Of a stretch of 5,698 nucleotides of DNA, positions 1-4,450 are shown one piece after another. This stretch comes from Lachnospiraceae bacterium. Its GTDB lineage: Bacteria > Bacillota > Clostridia > Lachnospirales > Lachnospiraceae. Within the stretch, counting starts at the first letter, position 1; each line of letters starts with the position of its first letter. The notes beneath the pieces are model-generated. The model made no database searches, was not told the DNA's origin, and saw only the letters and a program-made list of their open reading frames with translations. The translations under genes and the position numbers were made by a program. The stretch covers positions 1 through 5,698 of the forward strand of contig CAAFNG010000192.1 of the NCBI GenBank assembly GCA_900764225.1, written 5' to 3'.

Positions 1-129
1 GATCTGACTAAGGATGGGACGAAAGAGTCTCATTCAGATGTGCCTGATGAAGATTTAAGCATTCAGAAGGAAACAATGGATAAAAAGTCTGCAGAACAAG
101 AAGAGAATGAGGGAGGGCAGGAAGTATGA
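1..129 (+). CDS. C-terminal tail of upstream protein, probably ECF transporter ATPase EcfA2 (partial)
   Basis: An open frame enters from the left edge and stops at TGA 127-129. Only the last 42 residues are visible. They are strongly hydrophilic and rich in Glu, Asp, Lys, Ser and Gln (ending ...EENEGGQEV), with no recognisable domain. The TGA overlaps the ATG of ecfT as ATGA, which implies translational coupling in one operon. In Firmicutes the gene directly before ecfT in the order ecfA1-ecfA2-ecfT-truA-rplM-rpsI is ecfA2, encoding one of the two ABC ATPases that power the vitamin transporter. The identity is therefore inferred from position; no Walker or signature motif lies inside the window. 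Such an acidic tail is not part of the ABC fold and is probably a disordered lineage-specific extension. I am sure it is coding and less sure that it is EcfA2. Confidence 0.7.
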   Translation, partial: DLTKDGTKESHSDVPDEDLSIQKETMDKKSAEQEENEGGQEV

Positions 130-929
130 TCCGAGACATTACAATAGGACAGTATTATCCTGCAGATTCCGTTCTGCACAAAATGGATCCGAGAGCAAAG
201 CTGGTGGGTACGCTGGTGTTCATCATCTCTGTCTTTGTATTCCATACATTTCCGGGATATGCAGTGGCAACTATATTTCTGGCAGCGATGATCATTCTTT
301 CCAAAGTTCCTGTGAAATTTATGTTCAAGGGACTGAAGGCAATCGTGATGCTTCTTATGATCACAGTGGTATTTAATATATTTCTGACACCCGGAAAGGT
401 TCTCTGGCAGTGGGGAATCCTGCATGTGACAGAGGAGGGCCTGAAGCTGGCCGGAAGAATGGCCATCCGCCTGACGTATCTGGTGATCGGTTCTTCTCTT
501 ATGACGCTGACTACCACACCCAATCAGCTTACAGATGGTCTGGAACGACTTCTCAGGCCGTTAAATAAACTTCATGTGCCAATCCACGAGATTGCCATGA
601 TGATGTCTATTGCGCTGCGTTTTATCCCAATCCTTATGGAGGAAACCGATAAGATCATGAAAGCACAGATTGCACGTGGCGCAGATTTTGAAACCGGAAA
701 TATAATTCAGAAGGCAAAAAATATGATTCCGCTTCTGGTTCCGCTGTTTATTTCTGCGTTCAGAAGAGCAAATGATCTGGCCATGGCCATGGAAGCAAGG
801 TGCTATCATGGAGGGGATAACAGAACCCAGATGAAGCCATTGCGTTATGAGTCCAGAGACTACATTTCCTATGTGGTGATGTGGGCTTATCTGGGAATCG
901 CCATTGTTTTCAGAATTGTGGGAATCTGA
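126..929 (+). CDS. ecfT: Energy-coupling factor transporter transmembrane protein EcfT
   Basis: This is the membrane scaffold of energy-coupling factor importers. It links the ATPases EcfA1/EcfA2 to exchangeable substrate-binding S components for vitamins and metals. The product has 267 residues, normal for the family. It opens with the typical short N-terminus (IGQYYPADSVLHKMDPRAK), followed by hydrophobic segments at about 25-58, 70-88, 112-130 and 156-172. The cytoplasmic coupling region carries the Ala-Arg-Gly motif at 183-185 (QIARGADF) and the second, variant motif Ala-Arg-Cys at 224-226 (EARCYHGG). These two motifs contact the ATPases. The last hydrophobic segment is about 246-266. The ATG is chosen because GGAGG at 112-116 lies 9 nt upstream and the ATGA overlap couples it to the preceding gene. 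It is probably transcribed with ecfA1 and ecfA2, and ends before the hairpin at 962-998. Confidence 0.95.
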   Translation: MIRDITIGQYYPADSVLHKMDPRAKLVGTLVFIISVFVFHTFPGYAVATIFLAAMIILSKVPVKFMFKGLKAIVMLLMITVVFNIFLTPGKVLWQWGILHVTEEGLKLAGRMAIRLTYLVIGSSLMTLTTTPNQLTDGLERLLRPLNKLHVPIHEIAMMMSIALRFIPILMEETDKIMKAQIARGADFETGNIIQKAKNMIPLLVPLFISAFRRANDLAMAMEARCYHGGDNRTQMKPLRYESRDYISYVVMWAYLGIAIVFRIVGI

Positions 930-937
930 GAAAGTAC

Positions 938-946
938 TGATATAAT
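938..946 (+). promoter_or_regulatory. Candidate extended -10 promoter for truA
   Basis: The sequence TGATATAAT is a perfect extended -10 element (TGnTATAAT), starting 9 bases after the ecfT stop. The best -35 match, TTGTGG at 916-921, is poor and sits 19 bases upstream, but extended -10 promoters tolerate a weak -35. Transcription would start near 953, just before the 962-998 hairpin, giving truA a leader of about 95 nt. This is inferred from sequence only; the region is AT-rich, so a chance match is possible. Confidence 0.35.
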
Positions 947-961
947 TTATAAAGATATTTT

Positions 962-1012
962 ATATGCTGTAATCCGGTAGGAAAGGATTACAGCATATTG
1001 TTTATTTTGTTA
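962..1012 (+). terminator. Perfect 14-bp hairpin with T-rich tail after ecfT
   Basis: ATATGCTGTAATCC at 962-975 pairs perfectly with GGATTACAGCATAT at 985-998 around a 9-nt loop. It is followed by TTGTTTATTTTGTTA. The T tract is interrupted, so the terminator is less canonical than the one after rpsI. It probably ends the ecfA1-ecfA2-ecfT transcript. It could instead form a 5' stem-loop in a truA mRNA started at the candidate promoter just upstream. Confidence 0.6.
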
Positions 1013-1020
1013 TAACAAAA
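1005..1020. repeat. Perfect 16-bp palindrome upstream of truA
   Basis: TTTTGTTATAACAAAA is identical to its reverse complement, centred between 1012 and 1013. It ends 27 bases before the truA ATG. It overlaps a possible -10 hexamer, TATAAC at 1011-1016, for which I see no good -35. Perfect symmetry without a loop suits a dimeric DNA-binding protein better than an RNA hairpin. It is AT-only apart from one G and one C, so chance is a fair alternative. Confidence 0.4.
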
Positions 1021-1047
1021 GTTTTCAATTTTTATGGAGGAAAACAG

Positions 1048-1788
1048 ATGAAAAGAATTGGTCTTGTAGTTGCATATGACGGCACAAACTATTGCGGCTG
1101 GCAGACACAGCCAAACGGGATTACTGTACAGGGGGTATTAAATGATACATTGTCCGAGCTTCTTGGCGAGAAGATAGAAACGATCGGTGCAAGCCGTACA
1201 GACGCAGGGGTTCATGCCATGGGAAACGTGGCAGTATTTGACACCAACACACGCATTCCCGGAGAAAAGATTTCTTATGCACTGAACCAGCGTCTTCCGG
1301 AAGATATCCGCATTCAGCTCTCAGAAGAAGTAGAACCGGATTTCCATCCCCGTTACTGCGACAGCGAGAAAACATACGAATACCGCATCCTGAATCGCAA
1401 ATTCCCGGTTCCGACAGAGCGCTTATACACCTATTTCTACCACTACAAACTGGATGTAGATAAGATGAAAGCAGCAACCTCATACCTGATCGGACAGCAT
1501 GATTTTGCTTCTTTCTGCGGTGCAAAAGCGCAGGTAAAAACAACTATCCGTACAGTGACGGGAATTGATGTATGGCGTGACGGAGATATCGTAACCATAC
1601 GTGTAACAGGAACAGGATTCCTCTACAACATGGTACGAATCATCTCCGGAACTCTGATCGAAGTAGGAAACGGACAGTATCCGCCTGAGAGAGTAAAGAC
1701 AATTCTGGAAGCCTGCAACCGCGAAATGGCAGGTCCGACTGCACCGGCGCAGGGACTGACACTGATGGGGATTGAATTTTTTGATTGA
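1048..1788 (+). CDS. truA: tRNA pseudouridine(38-40) synthase TruA
   Basis: TruA converts uridines 38, 39 and 40 in the anticodon stem-loop of many tRNAs to pseudouridine in the cytoplasm. The product has 246 residues, typical for the bacterial enzyme. The N-terminus MKRIGLVVAYDGTNYCGWQ is the standard TruA opening. The catalytic motif GASRTDAGVHA is present, with the nucleophilic Asp at residue 52. KTYEYRI at 108-114 holds the conserved active-site Tyr region. HDFASF (151-156) and GTGFLYNMVR (188-197) are further family signatures. The ATG has GGAGG at 1036-1040, 7 nt upstream. It sits between the ECF transporter operon and rplM, the usual Firmicutes context. It may have its own promoter in the 930-1047 gap. 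The gene is intact with no sign of transfer. Confidence 0.97.
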   Translation: MKRIGLVVAYDGTNYCGWQTQPNGITVQGVLNDTLSELLGEKIETIGASRTDAGVHAMGNVAVFDTNTRIPGEKISYALNQRLPEDIRIQLSEEVEPDFHPRYCDSEKTYEYRILNRKFPVPTERLYTYFYHYKLDVDKMKAATSYLIGQHDFASFCGAKAQVKTTIRTVTGIDVWRDGDIVTIRVTGTGFLYNMVRIISGTLIEVGNGQYPPERVKTILEACNREMAGPTAPAQGLTLMGIEFFD

Positions 1789-1912
1789 TAGTCAGGAGGA
1801 GAAAATCATCCGTTTCGATAATTGCCGGTGGGATAACTGATCAACAGTTTTTTTACTGAAAACAAAAAACGGGGGAGTAACGAAAAAAATTGAAAAAACG
1901 ACACAAAACCTA
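1789..1912 (+). other. truA-rplM spacer with unused Shine-Dalgarno and weak hairpin
   Basis: This noncoding stretch precedes the rplM promoter. AGGAGG at 1794-1799 starts 6 bases after the truA stop, but no ATG, GTG or TTG follows at a usable distance. An 11-codon frame from ATC at 1806 ends at TGA 1839-1841 and has no normal start. A weak hairpin, AACTG 1835-1839 with CAGTT 1845-1849, precedes a T run to 1854 and may help end the truA transcript. The remainder to 1912 is A-rich. I see no gene here. Confidence 0.4.
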
Positions 1913-1941
1913 TTGACAGAACAGAACCCTTATAATATAAT
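1913..1941 (+). promoter_or_regulatory. Consensus sigma-A promoter of rplM-rpsI
   Basis: TTGACA at 1913-1918 and TATAAT at 1936-1941 are both perfect matches, separated by exactly 17 bases. A second TATAAT at 1931-1936 shares one base with it, but its 12-base spacing is too short. Transcription should start near 1947, giving rplM-rpsI an untranslated leader of about 165 nt. Such a strong promoter fits ribosomal protein genes. Confidence 0.92.
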
Positions 1942-1946
1942 AACCA

Positions 1947-2113
1947 AATGTGACGTAGTGCGAGATGCTTAAGCCAAATAGCCCAGGCGAAAGTATTTAT
2001 CAGCGGTTTCGGACATTTCCGCATTTTTAGCACCGGCGTTTCCAATAACTTATATTCGCGGGAAATTCCGCGGTTAATTAAACTATCGTTGATAAATAAC
2101 AGGAGGTAAAACC
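1947..2113 (+). ncRNA. Structured 5' leader of rplM-rpsI, candidate ribosomal protein (L13-type) leader
   Basis: The leader runs from the predicted start site to the rplM ATG. TATTTATCAGCGGT (1994-2007) can pair with ATCGTTGATAAATA (2085-2098) in a continuous 14-bp helix with two G-U pairs. This would close a domain ending 3 bases before the AGGAGG at 2101-2106. Inside lie the small hairpin CGGA/TCCG (2010-2013 with 2018-2021) and CGCGG/CCGCG (2057-2061 with 2068-2072). An alternative stem is GCGG/CCGC (2003-2006 with 2019-2022), followed by a short T run at 2024-2028. That stem competes with the closing helix, so it could act as a switch. L13 leaders upstream of rplM are known in Firmicutes and are thought to allow feedback by the ribosomal protein. 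I cannot confirm that this sequence belongs to that family. Confidence 0.6.
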
Positions 2114-2542
2114 ATGCAGACTTATATGGCTAATCCAGATAAAATCGAAAGAAAATGGTATGTAGTTGACGCTGATGGATGTACTCTTGGCCGTCTGGCA
2201 TCCGGAGTAGCAAGCGTTTTAAGAGGAAAAAATAAACCACAGTTTACACCACACGTAGACACAGGTGATTATGTAATCATCGTAAACGCTGACAAGATCA
2301 AAGTTACAGGTAAGAAATTAGAGCAGAAAATCTACTACAATCACTCCGATTATGTAGGTGGAATGAGAGAAACCACATTAAAAGAAATGTTAGCAAAGAA
2401 ACCTGAGAGAGTTATCGAGCTCGCAGTTAAAGGTATGCTTCCAAAAGGACCTTTAGGAAGAAGCATGTACACAAAACTTTTCGTATATGCAGGACCGGAA
2501 CACAAACATGAAGCTCAGAAACCAGAAGCTTTAACATTTTAA
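2114..2542 (+). CDS. rplM: 50S ribosomal protein L13
   Basis: L13 is an early-assembling protein of the large ribosomal subunit that binds 23S rRNA. The 142-residue product has the normal length. It shows the family opening with [19 protein letters not shown] (about 12-30) and the C-terminal signature [15 protein letters not shown] followed by [16 protein letters not shown]. The ATG has AGGAGG at 2101-2106, 7 nt upstream. It is the first gene of the rplM-rpsI operon, with rpsI starting 17 bases after its stop. Codon use is biased to AT-ending, translationally favoured codons, as expected for a highly expressed host gene. It is likely regulated through the structured leader before it. Confidence 0.98.
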   Translation: MQTYMANPDKIERKWYVVDADGCTLGRLASGVASVLRGKNKPQFTPHVDTGDYVIIVNADKIKVTGKKLEQKIYYNHSDYVGGMRETTLKEMLAKKPERVIELAVKGMLPKGPLGRSMYTKLFVYAGPEHKHEAQKPEALTF

Positions 2543-2559
2543 TTAGGAGGTAGAAAACA

Positions 2560-2952
2560 TTGGCTAGCGCAAAATTCTACGGAACAGGAAGAAGAAAAAA
2601 ATCAATCGCAAGAGTTTATCTTGTACCTGGAACCGGTAAGATCACAATCAATAAAAGAGATATCGATGAATATTTTGGATTAGATACACTGAAAGTTATC
2701 GTTCGTCAGCCTTTAGCTGCAACAGAAACAGAAGGCAAATTTGACGTATTAGTTAACGTTCATGGCGGTGGATACACAGGACAGGCTGGTGCCATCAGAC
2801 ATGGTGTTGCAAGAGCCCTTCTTCAGGCAGACAACGACTACAGACCAGTTCTGAAAGCTGCTGGATTCTTAACTCGTGACCCACGTATGAAAGAACGTAA
2901 GAAGTACGGTCTCAAAGCAGCTCGTCGCGCACCGCAGTTCAGCAAGCGATAA
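2560..2952 (+). CDS. rpsI: 30S ribosomal protein S9
   Basis: S9 belongs to the head of the small ribosomal subunit; its C-terminal tail reaches the P-site tRNA. The product has 130 residues, the normal length. [12 protein letters not shown] (8-19) and the signature [19 protein letters not shown] (about 69-87) are clear. The universal basic C-terminus APQFSKR is intact. The start is TTG at 2560, set by AGGAGG at 2545-2550 with a 9-nt spacer; translation gives [10 protein letters not shown], as in other S9 proteins. It is co-transcribed with rplM. The last ten codons use CGC, CCG, AGC, AAG and CGA, which are less typical than codons earlier in the operon. This could mean that the 3' end was replaced by an incoming element's attachment sequence. 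Confidence 0.97.
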   Translation: MASAKFYGTGRRKKSIARVYLVPGTGKITINKRDIDEYFGLDTLKVIVRQPLAATETEGKFDVLVNVHGGGYTGQAGAIRHGVARALLQADNDYRPVLKAAGFLTRDPRMKERKKYGLKAARRAPQFSKR

Positions 2953-2983
2953 TCGACTGCTCAGATTATATCAAAATGGTTCA

Positions 2984-3017
2984 AAAAGCCCGGAAAATCA
3001 AGGTTTTCCGGGCTTTT
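2984..3017 (+). terminator. Strong Rho-independent terminator of rplM-rpsI
   Basis: AAAAGCCCGGAAAA (2984-2997) pairs perfectly over 14 bp with TTTTCCGGGCTTTT (3004-3017) around the 6-nt loop TCAAGG. The GC core is flanked by A and T runs on both sides, so it could terminate transcription from either direction. It lies 31 bases after the rpsI stop. If the adjacent element begins inside the rpsI 3' end, this hairpin would belong to the element rather than to the host. Confidence 0.93.
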
Positions 3018-3062
3018 GCTATATCTAAACGGGCTGATATGGTTTGACCAAATTTGGCAAAA

Positions 3063-3121
3063 CGAGAGCCGATTTCATCCAATTTTTAGTGGTCCGCAAG
3101 TGGTTAACCGAGAGCCGATTT
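3063..3121 (+). repeat. 13-bp direct repeat CGAGAGCCGATTT
   Basis: CGAGAGCCGATTT occurs at 3063-3075 and again at 3109-3121, with start positions 46 bases apart. The second copy shares its first C with the palindrome GGTTAACC. Direct repeats near ICE ends can be arm-type binding sites for tyrosine recombinases, and repeats near parAB can be partition sites. The sequence alone does not tell which applies. Confidence 0.7.
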
Positions 3122-3170
3122 TTGGGGTGCTTTTCAGCCCTCCTTCCCCTCGTTTTTTGGCTGTGGCAGT

Positions 3171-3199
3171 TTGGCATAGTTTGAGCTAATTTGAATAAT
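3171..3199 (+). promoter_or_regulatory. Candidate promoter for parA
   Basis: TTGGCA (3171-3176) and AATAAT (3194-3199) each match the sigma-A consensus at five of six positions, with a 17-base spacer. The mismatch in the -10 is at its normally well conserved first T. Transcription would start near 3206, so both hairpins at 3218-3248 and 3282-3321 would lie in the parA leader. Confidence 0.35.
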
Positions 3200-3217
3200 T
3201 GAATATGAATTTGATGT

Positions 3218-3248
3218 AGCACACAGTATAAATGCTGGGTGCTTTTTT
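3218..3248 (+). terminator. Terminator-like hairpin 1 in the parA leader
   Basis: AGCAC (3218-3222) pairs with GTGCT (3239-3243) and CAG (3224-3226) with CTG (3235-3237), with one A-G mismatch between them and an 8-nt loop. A run of six T at 3243-3248 follows. It lies directly after a four-codon frame ATG AAT TTG ATG TAG (3205-3219) that lacks a clear ribosome binding site. It could be an attenuator or could block transcription from rpsI. Confidence 0.6.
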
Positions 3249-3281
3249 CATTTCAGGAACTCGTATTCCGGCGATAGAAAG

Positions 3282-3321
3282 AGCCGTCACTTCACTGTTA
3301 ATTTTGAAGTGGCGGCTTTTT
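3282..3321 (+). terminator. Terminator-like hairpin 2 in the parA leader
   Basis: AGCCGTCACTTCA (3282-3294) pairs with TGAAGTGGCGGCT (3305-3317) over 13 bp, with one G-U pair and a 10-nt loop. T residues continue to 3321. It ends 45 bases before the parA ATG. Together with hairpin 1 it would stop most transcripts entering from upstream, so parA expression needs either antitermination or incomplete termination. Confidence 0.72.
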
Positions 3322-3366
3322 CTATTTCCAGAAGCAACAGCAATAATTAGAAATGAGGTGAAATCA

Positions 3367-4230
3367 ATGAACACGCAAATCATCGCCATTGCCAACCAGA
3401 AAGGCGGCGTTGGCAAAACAACAACCTGTGCGAACTTGGGAATAGGTCTGGCACAGGCCGGAAAGAAAGTGCTTCTGATAGACGGGGACCCACAAGGAAG
3501 CCTGACAATCAGCTTGGGAAATCCGCAACCGGACAAGCTGCCATTTACACTGTCGGATGCAATGGGCAAAATTCTGATGGATCAGCCTATACGCCCCGGA
3601 GAAGGTATTCTGCATCATGCAGAAGGCGTTGACCTGATGCCTGCGGATATTCAGCTTTCCGGTATGGAGGTTTCTCTGGTAAACGCCATGAGCCGTGAAA
3701 CGATTTTACGGCAATATCTGGACACACTGAAGGGACAATATTCCCATATCCTGATTGACTGTCAGCCCTCGTTGGGGATGCTTACGGTCAATGCGCTGGC
3801 GGCTGCGAACAGGATCATAATTCCCGTTCAGGCAGAGTATCTGCCCGCCAAAGGGCTGGAACAGCTTCTATCTACGGTCAGTAAGGTGAAACGGCAGATC
3901 AATCCAAAGCTCCAGATTGACGGTATCCTGCTGACGATGGTGGATAACCGCACCAACTTTGCCAAAGAGATTGCTGCTTTGCTGCGGGACACCTATGGAA
4001 GTAAAATCAAAGTCTTTGGAACGGAAATCCCCCATTCTGTCCGGGCAAAGGAAATTAGCGCAGAGGGAAAAAGTATTTTCGCCCATGACCCTGGCGGCAA
4101 GGTGGCAGAGGGGTATCGAAATCTGACGAAGGAGGTGTTGAAACTTGAAAAGCAGCGCGAAAAAAGTAGTAGAAATCCCGTTGTCGGAACTGCACCCGTT
4201 CAAAGGGCATCCATTCAAAGTCAAGGATGA
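3367..4230 (+). CDS. parA: ParA-family partition ATPase
   Basis: This is a deviant Walker ATPase of the ParA/Soj/MinD group. With ParB such proteins segregate plasmids and chromosomes; on ICEs they are thought to help maintain the excised circular form. The product has 287 residues. The deviant Walker A motif KGGVGKTT is at 12-19, the A' motif LIDGDPQGS at about 37-45, and Walker B ILIDCQPS with Asp at 131. The family motif IIPVQAEYLPAKGLEQL follows. The start is ATG 3367, with GAGGTG 6 nt upstream. The frame stays open for 45 more codons upstream, but these cover the two leader hairpins and look nothing like ParA. The last residues (about 261-287) are a charged tail overlapping parB. G+C is higher than in the ribosomal genes to the left. 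The catalytic motifs are intact. Confidence 0.93.
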   Translation: MNTQIIAIANQKGGVGKTTTCANLGIGLAQAGKKVLLIDGDPQGSLTISLGNPQPDKLPFTLSDAMGKILMDQPIRPGEGILHHAEGVDLMPADIQLSGMEVSLVNAMSRETILRQYLDTLKGQYSHILIDCQPSLGMLTVNALAAANRIIIPVQAEYLPAKGLEQLLSTVSKVKRQINPKLQIDGILLTMVDNRTNFAKEIAALLRDTYGSKIKVFGTEIPHSVRAKEISAEGKSIFAHDPGGKVAEGYRNLTKEVLKLEKQREKSSRNPVVGTAPVQRASIQSQG

Positions 4231-4450
4231 CGAAGCAATGATGGAAACCGCAGACAGTATCAAGCAGTATGGTGTGCTGGTTCCAGCAATTGCCCGCCCT
4301 GACCCGGAGGGTGGTTATGAACTGGTGGCTGGACACAGACGGCACAGAGCAAGTGAACTGGCAGAAAAAGAGACCATGCCGGTAATTGTCCGTGATCTGG
4401 ACGATGATGCAGTGCATGGAATTTCCAAACCTCGGAGAATACCACGATAA
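4145..4450 (+). pseudogene. parB: ParB/Spo0J-family partition protein, truncated after about 89 residues
   Basis: The N-terminal ParB (CTPase) domain begins normally. It has the IPLSELHPFKGHPF region (11-24), SIKQYGVLVPAI (38-49) and the nucleotide-binding box GHRRHRAS (63-70, variant of GERRxRA), up to MPVIVRDLDDDA (78-89). ParB proteins of this group run to roughly 250-300 residues, with a helix-turn-helix region and a dimerisation domain. Here the family match stops at the GCA codon 4409-4411. The last 12 residues (VHGISKPRRIPR) are an out-of-frame reading of the next gene. The start is TTG 4145 with GGAGG at 4131-4135, 9 nt upstream. The gene overlaps the end of parA by 86 bases. Without the DNA-binding and dimer domains the product should not work as a partition protein. 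Confidence 0.85.

Larger units (their letters stand above)
3018..3366 (+). other. Noncoding element end and parA leader
   Basis: This gap of 349 bases holds no convincing gene. Its first part contains the 10-bp palindrome CCAAATTTGG (3048-3057), flanked by TTTG and CAAA. It also has an 8-bp palindrome GGTTAACC (3102-3109) and two copies of CGAGAGCCGATTT. A pyrimidine-rich run spans 3138-3156. The second part contains a possible promoter (3171-3199) and two hairpins with T runs (3218-3248 and 3282-3321). The likely parA Shine-Dalgarno, GAGGTG at 3355-3360, closes the region. Palindromes and repeats of this sort at an ICE end often bind recombinase or accessory proteins, but that role is inference. 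Confidence 0.6.

Noticed and set aside
1121..1543. 140-codon minus-strand frame inside truA
   Set aside because: It lies entirely opposite a clear, full-length truA with its catalytic motif.
1806..2045. 79-codon minus-strand frame between truA and rplM
   Set aside because: It lies over the rplM promoter and structured leader. It has no ribosome binding site and its product shows no domain. A conserved leader RNA can make such an antisense frame look conserved.
3063..3121. CRISPR or iteron array
   Set aside because: Only two copies of the 13-mer exist, which is too few for a CRISPR array and not enough to claim a replication origin.
3025..3222. 65-codon minus-strand frame in the element end
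   Set aside because: It has no recognisable domain and covers the direct repeats and palindromes. Its amino acid composition looks like noncoding sequence.
3232..3366. N-terminal extension of parA to ATG 3232
   Set aside because: The added 45 residues do not resemble ParA, cover hairpin 2 and the end of hairpin 1, and lack a ribosome binding site. ATG 3367 has GAGGTG and yields the standard MNTQIIAIANQKGGVGKTT start.
4386..4403. TTG 4386 as start of the YodL-type fragment
   Set aside because: These codons come from the ParB-coding sequence read out of frame and have no Shine-Dalgarno, so they are not a natural start.
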